Notes: generated by a model not told the origin, from the sequence alone. A stretch of DNA of 64,000 nt from Niabella soli DSM 19437 (GCF_000243115.2 NZ_CP007035.1:2728001-2792000); one strand, 5' to 3'; positions 1-8,570 are shown, counted from the first letter of the stretch. Numbers and translations: made by a program.

Positions 1-192
1 GCTGGCCTGCGACTGGTGCAGGTCCTGCGCCATATGCGGCATGGAAGGGATATAAATATCCGTGATCAACCCCGATAAGGGGATCAGCAAAAATGCGATG
101 ATGGTAGCCGCTTTTTTATTTCCTGTTGCTAACCGCTTTACTCCTGTCATTTGTATTCCTGTAATGGTGTCTGCCTGCATTTGTTCCTTCAT
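1..192 (-). CDS. MFS drug-resistance transporter, Bcr/CflA type (5' part only)
   Basis: Only the first 64 codons lie in the window; the rest runs off the left edge. After a polar N-terminus a hydrophobic segment begins (IIAFLLIPLSGLITDIYIPS), followed by a PHMAQDL motif. This matches the first transmembrane helix and first loop of Bcr/CflA-type drug-proton antiporters, whose usual pattern is L-x-G-x-x-x-D-x-Y-x-P-x-x-P. In-frame ATGs lie at 192, 180 and 150; the two early ones are plausible, 192 gives the longest form. It sits just downstream of an AraC regulator on the same strand, which may control it. The family call rests on a short stretch. Confidence 0.62.
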   Translation of the reverse strand, partial: MKEQMQADTITGIQMTGVKRLATGNKKAATIIAFLLIPLSGLITDIYIPSMPHMAQDLHQSQAS

Positions 193-261
193 TTGCGACA
201 GCAAAAATAGAGCAATGTTTCTGTTTTACAGTTACCCCGGCCAAACCAATACTTACAAAAA

Positions 262-1173
262 TCAAACAATTGATTTTCGAAGGGCAGCCGGGCTTTGTCC
301 GGTTTTTTTCTTATAAAAATTAGTAAAATGGGCCGGATACTCAAACCCAAGGCTGTAGGCTATTTCCGAAACATTCCAATCTGAATGTACCAGCAGCGCC
401 TGCGCTTCTTTTAAAATACGATCAGAAATAAGCGTGGAAGTCGTTTTACCCGTAGCTTCTTTTACCGATCGGTTCAGGTGGTTCACGTGCACCGACAACT
501 GGTGTGCATAATCCTGCGGCGCCCGTAGCTGCACGGTGCGATCCGGTTCATCAATAGGAAACTGCCGTTCCAGCAGCTCCAGGAACAGGTTGGTAATGCG
601 CGCGCCAGCGTTCGACTGCTGTTCAAATTTATCGGCCGCGCACCATTTCATTGCCTCGTGAATGATGAGATGCAGGTAATTGCGCAGCATGCTGAATTTA
701 TGCACGTAGTCCGACTGCATCTCCTGTTCCATCTTGCGAAAGATGGCGCTTATTTCCTGCTGCTGCTCGTCGTTTAAAAAATAAACTGGGCGCGCACCGG
801 TTTTAAAAAGTGGCGTATCCTGCAGGCTGGAAGTCCGCTTATCGGGCAAAATAAAATCTTCCGTAAACAGGCAAAACCATCCTTTTTGCACAACAGATTC
901 CGCCTCCCAGGAATACGGGATCATAGGATTGGAGAACATTAATGCCGGGCGATCGATATAGATCCATTCATTCGCATAATGCAATTTGCCGGTTCCGATA
1001 ATATAAGATACCTTATAAAAATCGCGCCGCGTATAATTCGTTACCAGGGAGCAATGATCCCTCGTAAAAATATTAAAATGCCCCAGGCCCAAACCCACAT
1101 TATGCAGCGAAAGCGGCGGGGTATTGCGGTTGATGCGTTTATAAAAATCACTAACTGTTTCCGTTTTGTTCAT
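262..1173 (-). CDS. AraC family transcriptional regulator
   Basis: 303 residues, the usual length for an AraC regulator with an N-terminal cupin-like sensing domain and a C-terminal double helix-turn-helix. The last 100 residues show the family pattern: HVNHLNRSVKEATGKTTSTL for the first HTH, then SDWNVSEIAYSLGFEYPAHF and FYKKKTGQSPAALRKS for the second. The effector is unknown. The exporter gene begins about 70 bases downstream on the same strand, so the regulator probably controls efflux. Confidence 0.9.
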   Translation of the reverse strand: MNKTETVSDFYKRINRNTPPLSLHNVGLGLGHFNIFTRDHCSLVTNYTRRDFYKVSYIIGTGKLHYANEWIYIDRPALMFSNPMIPYSWEAESVVQKGWFCLFTEDFILPDKRTSSLQDTPLFKTGARPVYFLNDEQQQEISAIFRKMEQEMQSDYVHKFSMLRNYLHLIIHEAMKWCAADKFEQQSNAGARITNLFLELLERQFPIDEPDRTVQLRAPQDYAHQLSVHVNHLNRSVKEATGKTTSTLISDRILKEAQALLVHSDWNVSEIAYSLGFEYPAHFTNFYKKKTGQSPAALRKSIV

Positions 1174-1295
1174 GAGACGAAGTTACGCAATTCAAATAAA
1201 TATGATTATTGGGTTGCCGGTCCCGAAAAACGATCCCGCAGGTGTTGTTTGCCGCCCGCAGTAACAAAGTATATAACAAGGAGGAGCCTGCCTTT

Positions 1296-1676
1296 ATGCT
1301 GAATATGTTTAAAGCCATTAGGTCCGTAATGCTTGCAGCGCATGAATTATACCGGCAAAAGAAACACAGCCTCTTAAAAATTACGCCAGAGCAATCCCTG
1401 GATGGGCCGCTGTACGCCCCGCCCGGCGCTCATTGCGCAGAATGGCAGCGCACACCCAAGACCTTGGCTGTAAAAGAATATGAAAATCCGCTTTGGGTGT
1501 TCCGGCGTTTTTTTAAATACCAAAATATTTTAGAATGGAAGAGGACTATAGATCAGGTACTGGATTATGCGCTATCGCACGATACAAAGGATTGTGCGCT
1601 TGATCTGTTAAAAATATATTTGCATCTAATCCGGCTGATGGAGGCGGCGCACCTGGAAGCGCGCCAAGACCTGTGA
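1296..1676 (+). CDS. hypothetical protein
   Basis: 126 residues from the ATG at 1296, which has a purine-rich AAGGAGGAG stretch about 12 bases upstream; the frame stays open back to 1209 but without a better start. I recognise no family. The middle is rich in aromatic residues (WVFRRFFKYQNILEW) and the C-terminus looks alpha-helical. The last codons, Asp-Leu-stop, lie inside a palindromic repeat (1667-1717) that also ends the convergent gene on the other strand. It may be a species-specific protein. Confidence 0.5.
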   Translation: MLNMFKAIRSVMLAAHELYRQKKHSLLKITPEQSLDGPLYAPPGAHCAEWQRTPKTLAVKEYENPLWVFRRFFKYQNILEWKRTIDQVLDYALSHDTKDCALDLLKIYLHLIRLMEAAHLEARQDL

Positions 1677-1717
1677 GGTTTTGAACCTGTTCGCCGTGGC
1701 GGAAACCTCACAGGTCT
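1667..1717. repeat. palindromic intergenic repeat that ends two convergent genes
   Basis: AGACCTGTGAGGTTT (1667-1681) is perfectly inverted as AAACCTCACAGGTCT (1703-1717), a 15-bp stem with a 21-base loop. A related copy lies at 24016-24058. Each arm contributes GAC CTG TGA as the final codons of a convergent gene: the hypothetical gene on + and the nucleotidyltransferase gene on -. It may act as a bidirectional terminator. Confidence 0.85.
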
Positions 1718-2421
1718 CGAAAAAGCTGCTCCGCAGGCGCTACACTTTCGGGCTTGCCCACATCAATCCAGCGATCGGCATGGTGCTGAAACCCTTTTAT
1801 AGTATGCGTTTTCGCCAAATGCAGATACAGGTCTATCAACGAAAACTTGCCGGTAAACGGAATATGATCGAACACCTCGTATTCAAAAACCACTACACAA
1901 TCGTACGATTTTTGAATGAGCGTATTCGCCGGTCGCGCAATTTTTTCTTCTCCTGTTGAGATATTTCGCCAGCCGCATAAAGTATTGTTTTCGTCGAACA
2001 ACAAATAGCGGGAGGTTTTACGATCCCCCACTGCCAAGGAAATTAAAGGTTTGTTGGCCTCATGAAAAGCAATCAGCTGACTAATATCCAGGTCTGTAAG
2101 AATATCGGCATTACAGGTAATGAATTTTTCTCCGGGTGTAAATAAATGCTTTGCTTTTAATAACCCGCCACCGGTTTCTAGCACCGCATCGGTTTCATCA
2201 CTGATAGTAATTTCACTGCCCCAGCCTTTATGCTCTTTAATGGCTTCAATAATCTGATCCGCAAAATGATGCACATTCACCACCAGGTGCTTAATGCCGT
2301 ATTGCTGTAAATATTCCACATTCCGCTGCAATAAACTCTTCCCGTTGATCACCGCCAAGGCCTTGGGATGCTGATCCGTCCAGGGTTTGAAGCGGGTGCC
2401 CAGGCCGGCGCAAAAGATCAT
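1708..2421 (-). CDS. MurU-like sugar-phosphate nucleotidyltransferase
   Basis: NTP-transferase fold enzyme that joins a sugar-1-phosphate to an NTP. The N-terminus MIFCAGLGTRFKPWT followed by PKAL is the GxGTR...PK signature, and ITCNADIL carries the metal-binding Asp. Its 237 residues fit MurU (MurNAc-1-P uridylyltransferase) or related mannose-1-P guanylyltransferases. The frame stays open up to 2496, but that extension is encoded by low-complexity intergenic DNA with a GC-rich hairpin, so the ATG at 2421 is chosen. The gene upstream on the same strand encodes an AmgK-like kinase. That pairing is the known MurNAc/GlcNAc recycling route (AmgK then MurU), which favours MurU. Substrate is inferred from the family and neighbour. 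Confidence 0.8.
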   Translation of the reverse strand: MIFCAGLGTRFKPWTDQHPKALAVINGKSLLQRNVEYLQQYGIKHLVVNVHHFADQIIEAIKEHKGWGSEITISDETDAVLETGGGLLKAKHLFTPGEKFITCNADILTDLDISQLIAFHEANKPLISLAVGDRKTSRYLLFDENNTLCGWRNISTGEEKIARPANTLIQKSYDCVVVFEYEVFDHIPFTGKFSLIDLYLHLAKTHTIKGFQHHADRWIDVGKPESVAPAEQLFRDL

Positions 2422-2914
2422 GCCACGCAGGCCCCCGGCCCCCGAAGGGGAAGGCCGGCTGTTTATAGTTGATAGTTCATTGTTCATAGTTATCATTCGT
2501 TTTGTTATATCAATTAGGCATTAAAAGAACACTGTCAGCCTGACAAATAGAGGAAATTAAGTTCTTTGGAATGACAAATTATTATTTGCGCCGTCACCTC
2601 GAGTGGAGTCCCGAAAGCATTCGGGACGGAACCGAGAGGTCTCTAGCTTTTGCAGAGATTCCTCCGCTCGTTTTGCTTTAGGGCCAAAACTTCGGTCGGA
2701 ATGACGTTCCTTATACAGATTCATTTTCAATAATTTGCAGCACTTGGCATTAACAGCCTGACATACCCTTATTTGATGCAAATAAATCACTCATTACTGC
2801 AATCTGCCACACATTCAAGCTCTCAAATTTGAATGCCATATCATAAGTTTTATCGGATTATACCGCATTTTTCAGGACGTAAAACCATGGGCCATCGACC
2901 ATGAGCTATCGACT
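2422..2914. other. 493-base intergenic stretch made of repeats
   Basis: No gene is supported here. It holds a dispersed repeat with a hairpin (2590-2705), a 10-base direct repeat CAGCCTGACA at 2536-2545 and 2754-2763 on either side of it, and a tandem 14-base repeat (CATGRGCYATCGAC) at 2886-2899 and 2900-2913. A possible 77-codon reading frame across the repeat is not a credible gene. Confidence 0.7.
2590..2705. repeat. dispersed intergenic repeat with hairpin
   Basis: The core is TCCCGAA-AGCA-TTCGGGA (2609-2626), a perfect 7-bp stem with a 4-base loop, followed by a GAGGTCTC...GGAATGAC tract. This pattern is of the kind seen between genes in many Bacteroidota genomes; I recognise the style, not a named family. 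Confidence 0.6.
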
Positions 2915-4363
2915 CTAATTGACCCAATTCTTCGTATCCTGTACCCAATGATTCAACTCAACCTGCACTTTAAACTTATTCTTCAAATGTCGTGCTAACG
3001 CATCAGCGGCGTATACGCTCCGGTGCTGGCCGCCGGTACAGCCAAAGCTGACCATCAGGCTGCTGAAATTGCGCTTTATAAAATCCTCCACCGTTATATC
3101 CACCACATCAAAAACACTATTGATAAACTCCGGCATTTTTGTTTGCTGTTCCAGGTATTGGATTACTTCCTTATCCCGGCCGGTTTTTGTTTTCATGCTT
3201 TCGATTCTGCCAGGGTTCAAAATGCCCCGGCAATCAAAAACAAAGCCGCCGCCGTTTTCACTATCTGTAGCCGGTAATCCTTTTTTGAAAGAGAAGCTGG
3301 AGATCTTTACCACCAGCGGGGTTTCGGCGGTTGCCTGCACCGGTGTAAACTCGTTTATAATTTCGTCCGAAATGCAAAGCTGCAGCACTTTTGTAAATTC
3401 CGGAACAGAAATGCCCATTTCATTTTTTGTAATAAAAGACTTTAAATTCCGCAGCGCTAGCGGAATGCTGGTAAGAAATTGAGCCTTGCGTTCAAACAAT
3501 CCGCGGAAACCATAGGCGCCCAATACCTGCAGCAAACGAATTAACACATACCCGTTATACTGACTTACAAAAACACTCTTGTTCAAAGGCCGGTCCAGCA
3601 AGGGTTCTAACGCCGCTATATAATCTGCCAAAAGATTTTCTTTCCAGTCATTAGATAAATTTGCCCGGGCCTGCCACAGCAAAGAGGCCACATCGTATTG
3701 AGGCGCTCCTTTCATGCCACCCTGGTAATCTATAAAATGCACAGAGCCGTCCTCCATCACCTGTATATTGCGACTTTGATAGTCGCGCATCATAAAGAAC
3801 TTATAGTCTGTATGCGTTAAGTAAGTGCTCAGCGCTTCAAAATCATCGATCAGGTCCTGTTTATTATAAGGTCTTCTTAAGGCATCTAAAAAATAATATT
3901 TAAAATACAGCAGGTCCGCCATGATGGCCTGCTTGCCAAATTCTTTATTGGTAAGGCACTTGTCATAATCGAGTCCTTTGTCGCCCAGCACCTGCACGCG
4001 GGCTAGTTCATGCAAACTTTTTTTATAGAGCTGGTACACGGCATCCGTTTCTCCCCCTTGCTCCAAATGATTGATCAGGGATATGGTGCCAAAATCTTCC
4101 TGTAAATAATAAGCGCGATCCGCGCTGATGGCCAGGATATTAGCAACAGGAAGGTTTTTCTTCTGAAATTCCTCAGAAAAATAAAAAAACGATTCGTTCT
4201 CTTTAATGTTAGCGCCATAGGTGCCGATGGTCGATTTACCGTTTTTCCAGATGCGGAAATACCGGCGTTCACTGCCTGCCTGTTGTAAAATATCAATTTC
4301 ATCGGGGGCCTGGCCGCACCATTTTATGAATAGGTCTGTAATTTGATCGAGTTTATCCTGCAT
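2915..4363 (-). CDS. AmgK-like sugar kinase fused to a RapZ C-terminal domain
   Basis: 482 residues in two parts. Residues 1-330 are an aminoglycoside-phosphotransferase-type kinase, with the catalytic loop RDYQSRN (193-199) and metal site IDYQG (211-215) followed by APQYDVASLL. These resemble AmgK, the anomeric MurNAc/GlcNAc kinase. Residues about 352-480 match the C-terminal domain of RapZ, including GCTGGQHRS (441-449), which in enterobacteria binds GlcN6P and the sRNA GlmZ. The P-loop domain of true RapZ is absent. The MurU-like gene lies downstream on the same strand, 493 bases away. A full promoter (4368-4395) precedes the ATG. Joining an amino-sugar kinase to an amino-sugar-sensing domain suggests feedback control; that part is inference. 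Confidence 0.85.
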   Translation of the reverse strand: MQDKLDQITDLFIKWCGQAPDEIDILQQAGSERRYFRIWKNGKSTIGTYGANIKENESFFYFSEEFQKKNLPVANILAISADRAYYLQEDFGTISLINHLEQGGETDAVYQLYKKSLHELARVQVLGDKGLDYDKCLTNKEFGKQAIMADLLYFKYYFLDALRRPYNKQDLIDDFEALSTYLTHTDYKFFMMRDYQSRNIQVMEDGSVHFIDYQGGMKGAPQYDVASLLWQARANLSNDWKENLLADYIAALEPLLDRPLNKSVFVSQYNGYVLIRLLQVLGAYGFRGLFERKAQFLTSIPLALRNLKSFITKNEMGISVPEFTKVLQLCISDEIINEFTPVQATAETPLVVKISSFSFKKGLPATDSENGGGFVFDCRGILNPGRIESMKTKTGRDKEVIQYLEQQTKMPEFINSVFDVVDITVEDFIKRNFSSLMVSFGCTGGQHRSVYAADALARHLKNKFKVQVELNHWVQDTKNWVN

Positions 4364-4367
4364 CGGA

Positions 4368-4395
4368 CAAAAATAACCAAATCGAACTCATCCAA
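4368..4395 (-). promoter_or_regulatory. Bacteroidota-type promoter of the AmgK-RapZ gene
   Basis: Read on the minus strand: TTG (4395-4393), a 17-base spacer, then TATTTTTG (4375-4368). Both boxes and the spacing fit the consensus TTG-N17-23-TAnnTTTG. The ATG lies 4 bases downstream of the -7 box, so the leader is very short or absent. Confidence 0.65.
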
Positions 4396-4405
4396 CATAA
4401 GTTTC

Positions 4406-4446
4406 CCGCTGATGTTCGCAGATTTTTCGCGCTGATTTGCGCTGAA
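4406..4446. repeat. degenerate CGCAGATTT/CGCTGATTT intergenic repeat
   Basis: Contains CGCAGATTTTTCGCGCTGAT and related words. The same words recur in a longer tract at 11961-12047 and, less well, near 16068-16115. Dispersed repeat of unknown function. Confidence 0.5.
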
Positions 4447-4551
4447 GTTTCTTTTTTGTGTCATCTGCTGGCTGCAATATATTCAGGAGCTCAAGAGTGT
4501 GACACAAGAAAGACGCCATTTATGCTGCAGCCGGGTCAATAAAATAAACCA

Positions 4552-5661
4552 TTACCAACTGCCGCTGGCGCCACCACCGCCACTGCTACCCCCGCCGCCG
4601 GAAAAACTGCTGCTACTGCTGGACGAGGAGGAGGATGAAGACCAGGAGCTGGAATCTGAAGAGCTCCATCCGCTGCTGCTGCCGGTTGAACCGCCGCTAA
4701 ACCCGTTTTTGATGCCGCTGATAATGGCAAAAATAAAAATGCCCGCAAAGAAGAGCCCGAAGAGGCCAAAGACCCCGAACGCCACAACATCTGCTCCAAA
4801 TATTTTTCCGATTGCTATCAGAAGTAAAGCGATGGCCACCAGCACTAATGCGGCAATTCGTGCTTTTCTGTAACGTGCCACTGCATAGCCCCCAAAAGTG
4901 GGAAAAGGCACCATCATAAACAAGGCCAGGAGTACCGGATTTTTTCCCATAAGTGCCCCAAGGACAAGCCCTGCCACCAACAGCAATGCCAGAGTTTTAA
5001 AACCTATAAGTTCCCGGCCATAAAGCACGCCGCATATGACGGAAAGCAGGATCAAAAAAATAAATACGCGCCCGTCCCGGGTAACATGCCGGGCAGGCTG
5101 CGCTTCATCTGCTGTCTTCAGGTTTTGCTTCATAGCTTCCGAAGCCGACCCATCCAGCAAGGAACGGATGGACCCGACAGCCGCGTTCAATCCATCGTAA
5201 AAAGCATCGTCTTTAAAATAGGGTTTCATATCGCGGTTGATAATACCATCCGCCATTAAATCCGTTATAGTGCCTTCCAGGCCATACCCCACTTCGATCC
5301 GCATTTTATGATCCTCTTTAGCCACCAGGATCAAAACACCATCGTTCTGTTCTTTTGACCCGATCTTATTTTCCCGGAACAGCACCGTGGCATACTCCTC
5401 AACCGACTGGCTTCCGGTAGTGGGAAGCATTACGATGACCACCTGGCGTCCCGTGTTTTGTTCGATGGCATACAACTGATCATCCAGACTTTTCTTTTCC
5501 GTATCGGATAAGGTGTTGGTCAAATCGGTAGTGCGGGTGCTGATCTTTATTACATCCTGGGCAGCTACGCTCCCGATGTTTGAAAAAACAAACAGCAGGA
5601 TAAAGAGATTGCGTAAAAAATGGAGCCGGTTAGCTTTATTTGTTGTATTCATTGAGCGCAT
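4552..5661 (-). CDS. TPM-domain (YgcG-type) membrane protein with Ser/Gly-rich tail
   Basis: Starts with a signal peptide (ATG at 5661 or 5652; the frame is open to 5727 but those residues do not look like an export signal), then a TPM domain from about residue 30 to 170 with the family words TNTLS, YAIEQNTGRQVVIVML and GVLILVAKEDHKMRIEVGYG. Three or four hydrophobic segments follow, and the protein ends in a very Ser-rich then Gly-rich tail (GGGGSSGGGGASGSW), as in many YgcG-like proteins. Role unknown; TPM domains have been tied to photosystem repair and membrane protein quality control in other organisms. It stands alone, divergent from the next gene. Confidence 0.85.
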   Translation of the reverse strand: MRSMNTTNKANRLHFLRNLFILLFVFSNIGSVAAQDVIKISTRTTDLTNTLSDTEKKSLDDQLYAIEQNTGRQVVIVMLPTTGSQSVEEYATVLFRENKIGSKEQNDGVLILVAKEDHKMRIEVGYGLEGTITDLMADGIINRDMKPYFKDDAFYDGLNAAVGSIRSLLDGSASEAMKQNLKTADEAQPARHVTRDGRVFIFLILLSVICGVLYGRELIGFKTLALLLVAGLVLGALMGKNPVLLALFMMVPFPTFGGYAVARYRKARIAALVLVAIALLLIAIGKIFGADVVAFGVFGLFGLFFAGIFIFAIISGIKNGFSGGSTGSSSGWSSSDSSSWSSSSSSSSSSSSFSGGGGSSGGGGASGSW

Positions 5662-5776
5662 GTGTTTTTGCTTTTCCAAATCGGTCTGGTATGATGGTCG
5701 CCTTAAAGTTAATATCAATGCGCCCATTTAACAAAAGCGCGGTCTATTTTTTGTACCTTAGCCTAAACGATTTTTT

Positions 5777-6322
5777 ATGGCAGTAATTTTACCGGTAGAA
5801 GGAAAACACCCGCAAATTGGCGCCGATTGCTTTGTTGCGCCGAATGCAACCATTGTGGGGGACGTAATAGCAGGTGATGCCTGCAGTTTCTGGTTCAACA
5901 CCGTGGTGCGCGGAGATGTGAATTCCATACGGATCGGCAACAAAGTAAATATACAGGACGGGGTGGTTATTCATTGTACGTATCAAAAGACAACTACCAC
6001 CATTGGCAACAATGTTTCAATTGGTCATAATGCGATTGTGCATGGCTGCACCATCCACGACAATGTATTGGTAGGCATGGGCGCTATTATTATGGATAAC
6101 GCAATAGTGCAAAGCGATTGTATTATTGCGGCCGGCGCGCTCATCCTGGAAGGTACGGTTTGTAATGCCGGCGGTGTTTATGCCGGTGTGCCGGCCAAAA
6201 GGGTAAAGGAAATTTCTTCTGATTTGTTGAATGGAGAAATCAACCGCATTGCAAACAACTATATAAAGTATGCGAGCTGGTTTGAGGAGGCCAATGAAGC
6301 CGATCAGTATTCGAAGAAATAG
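5777..6322 (+). CDS. gamma-class carbonic-anhydrase-like hexapeptide protein
   Basis: 181 residues of left-handed beta-helix hexapeptide repeats, as in the gamma carbonic anhydrase/YrdA/PaaY group. The motif GDVNSIRIGNKVNIQDGVV and the metal-binding histidine candidates in VIHC, IGHNA and VHGC are in place. These trimers bind zinc or iron between subunits; many family members have weak or no carbonic anhydrase activity, so the reaction is uncertain. Single-gene unit with a near-consensus TATTTTTTG box upstream. Confidence 0.87.
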   Translation: MAVILPVEGKHPQIGADCFVAPNATIVGDVIAGDACSFWFNTVVRGDVNSIRIGNKVNIQDGVVIHCTYQKTTTTIGNNVSIGHNAIVHGCTIHDNVLVGMGAIIMDNAIVQSDCIIAAGALILEGTVCNAGGVYAGVPAKRVKEISSDLLNGEINRIANNYIKYASWFEEANEADQYSKK

Positions 6323-6493
6323 AAGTGATTTTTTGCCGGTAAGGCGGCGAGACGGCAAGTTTTAAAAGATCGAAGAACAACCCTTCCCGCCTTTTCGATT
6401 TCCCGGCTCATAATCTGCTTGCGGATTTTTGGCCTGCTGCATTCTCCTACAGCCAGGCAGCGCCAACTATTTAATAGTATCTGTAGAAAAAAA

Positions 6494-6563
6494 ATCAAAC
6501 CAATATCTTTCGTTACTATCAAACAATATCTTTTGCCGGCAACAAACAATATTTGATTGCTAT
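6494..6563. repeat. three imperfect tandem copies of a 23-24 base unit
   Basis: Copies start at 6494, 6518 and 6541 with ATCAAACCAATATCTTT, ATCAAACAATATCTTTT and AACAAACAATATTTGATTG. They lie between two convergent genes, where no promoter or gene is expected. Function unknown. Confidence 0.6.
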
Positions 6564-6584
6564 AACAAAAGACCTATAGCTAAT

Positions 6585-7511
6585 CTAATAACTCTTATTC
6601 TCCAGGCTCTCCAATATATTCAGATAACTGATATACCGCTCTTCATAGATCGCGCCGTCGGTTACCGCCTGCTTAATGGCGCAATGGGGCTCATTTACAT
6701 GTATGCAGTTATTATATTGGCATTGGTGCAGCCGCTCCCGCATTTCGGGAAAATAATGGGACAGCTCTTCTTTTTTCAGGTTGGTGATGGCCAGCTCGCG
6801 GATACCCGGGGTGTCAATAATTCTACCTCCATCCGGCAGGTCATACATATTAGCAAAGGTGGTGGTATGCATTCCCTTCCCGCTCCAGCCGCTCACATCC
6901 TGGGTTTTAATCCGCTCGCCCGGGAGCAGGGCATTGACAAGGGTAGATTTCCCTACGCCACTATGTCCGCTGACGAGCGTTGTTTTATTTTGCAGCAATT
7001 GGTGCAGTACTTCCAGTCCTTCCGCTTTTTCAACACTAACCGCATGTACGGCGTAGCCTAAAGCTTCATACATTTTGGCTAGTTCCTCATACTTCTTCCA
7101 TTCCTTTTCCCGGTAAATATCCGTCTTGTTAAACAGCACGATCGCCGGCACATGATACATTTCACATACCACTAAAAACCGGTCGATAAATCCCTGGGAA
7201 GTACGCGGCTCCTTTAAGGTAGCGATCAATACTGATTGATCGAGGTTGGCCGCAATAATATGCTGCTGGTATTTTACACGCGGCGACTGCCGGTTGATGT
7301 AATTATTCCTGGGAAAAATTTCGGTGATCAAGGCGGTTCCTTCCCCGCTTGCTTCCAGTTCAATCCCCACCCAGTCACCAACGGCTAACGGGTTCGTACT
7401 GGTAATATCGTCAATTTTAAATACCCCTTTCATCCGGGCATTATGAAACTGCCCCGCTTCGTCTTTAACGGTGTACCAGCTCCCGGTAGATTTATAGACT
7501 AAAGCCTTCAA
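6585..7511 (-). CDS. rsgA: small ribosomal subunit biogenesis GTPase RsgA
   Basis: Circularly permuted GTPase that helps 30S subunit maturation. An OB fold (1-70) precedes the G motifs in permuted order: NKTD (128-131), GHSGVGKST (182-190), DTPG (233-236). The C-terminal zinc site is Cys264, Cys269, His271 and Cys277. 308 residues is the usual length. The family-typical N-terminus MKALVYKSTGSW starts at a TTG codon at 7511; there is no in-frame ATG that keeps the OB fold. Upstream is a short AAGTTCAAGGT-like repeat tract. Confidence 0.97.
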   Translation of the reverse strand: MKALVYKSTGSWYTVKDEAGQFHNARMKGVFKIDDITSTNPLAVGDWVGIELEASGEGTALITEIFPRNNYINRQSPRVKYQQHIIAANLDQSVLIATLKEPRTSQGFIDRFLVVCEMYHVPAIVLFNKTDIYREKEWKKYEELAKMYEALGYAVHAVSVEKAEGLEVLHQLLQNKTTLVSGHSGVGKSTLVNALLPGERIKTQDVSGWSGKGMHTTTFANMYDLPDGGRIIDTPGIRELAITNLKKEELSHYFPEMRERLHQCQYNNCIHVNEPHCAIKQAVTDGAIYEERYISYLNILESLENKSY

Positions 7512-7572
7512 GGTTTAAAGTTCAAGGTCTCAGGTTCAAGGTTTAAAGACACACCTCAAACCTCAAACAAAA

Positions 7573-8379
7573 TTATACGCTTACTTTAAAATCGCGCAAC
7601 GCATCATTCAGACTGGTTTTCAGATCCGTGCTAGGTTTGCGTTTTCCAATGATCAAAGCACAGTTTACATGGTATTCACCCGCAGGGAATTTTTTTGCAT
7701 AAGAGCCGGGGATCACCACGCTTCTTGCCGGAACACGTCCTTTACCCTCGATGGGTATCGTGCCACTTACATCAATGATCTTGGTGCTCTGCGTTAATAC
7801 CACATTGGCGCCTAACACCGCTTCTTTTTCTACAATAACCCCTTCTACCACAATAGAACGGCTGCCTAAAAAACATCCATCCTCAATAATTACCGGGCTG
7901 GCCTGCAAGGGCTCCAACACCCCACCAATACCTACACCACCACTCAGGTGCACGTTTTTACCGATCTGCGCACAGCTTCCTACAGTAGCCCAGGTATCCA
8001 CCATGGTACCTTCGCCCACATAGGCGCCGATATTTACATAAGAAGGCATCAGCACCACATTAGGGGCCAGGTAAGCCCCATAACGCGCCACAGCATGCGG
8101 CACAGCACGAACGCCAATATCCTTATAATTTTTCTTCAGCAACATTTTATCATAGAACTCAAAGGGCGGCACGTCCCAGGTTTGCATTTGCTGAATGCCA
8201 AAGTACATCAGGATGGCCTGCTTTACCCATTCGTTTACGACCCACTTCTTTCCGTGAGGTTCCGCTACCCGTAACGCTCCTTTGTCCAATGCGGCAATAA
8301 CTTCATGTACCGTCTGCTCATACTTTTTGGTTTTCAGCAATTCCCGGTCGCTCCAGGCTGCTTTTATCAGTTCTTCCAT
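7573..8379 (-). CDS. dapD: 2,3,4,5-tetrahydropyridine-2,6-dicarboxylate N-succinyltransferase
   Basis: Succinylates tetrahydrodipicolinate in the succinylase branch of lysine and meso-diaminopimelate synthesis. 268 residues: a helical N-terminus, then a left-handed beta-helix with VNIGAYVGEGTMVDTWATVG and LSGGVGIGGVLEPLQ, the DapD active-site region. The frame extends to 8514, but a TACCTTTG promoter box at 8399-8406 makes the ATG at 8379 the real start. Single-gene unit. Confidence 0.96.
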   Translation of the reverse strand: MEELIKAAWSDRELLKTKKYEQTVHEVIAALDKGALRVAEPHGKKWVVNEWVKQAILMYFGIQQMQTWDVPPFEFYDKMLLKKNYKDIGVRAVPHAVARYGAYLAPNVVLMPSYVNIGAYVGEGTMVDTWATVGSCAQIGKNVHLSGGVGIGGVLEPLQASPVIIEDGCFLGSRSIVVEGVIVEKEAVLGANVVLTQSTKIIDVSGTIPIEGKGRVPARSVVIPGSYAKKFPAGEYHVNCALIIGKRKPSTDLKTSLNDALRDFKVSV

Positions 8380-8398
8380 GAATATTTTACTTTGTGGC

Positions 8399-8406
8399 CA
8401 AAGGTA
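8399..8406 (-). promoter_or_regulatory. -7 promoter box of dapD
   Basis: TACCTTTG on the minus strand, matching TAnnTTTG, 19 bases upstream of the ATG at 8379. No TTG at the standard distance. Confidence 0.5.
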
Positions 8407-8570
8407 ACAGAATACGATGAATAAAAGCGGATAAGGTGTTATGGATACATGACGAATACTGCATTTTACATGGTCGCTGATTGACGAGCAGAAATAGGGA
8501 ATAGCGAGTAGCAAGTAGGGAGTGCTGACCGCTGTTTGTCAATTCCCCCATTTACCCCAACTTTGTCACT

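Noticed and set aside
2422-2496. N-terminal extension of the MurU-like protein
   Set aside because: The added 25 residues come from low-complexity intergenic DNA with a GC-rich hairpin; the conserved protein begins at 2421.
2557-2790. 77-codon gene on - in the intergenic repeat
   Set aside because: Its sequence is the translation of a dispersed hairpin repeat; no start signal or family.
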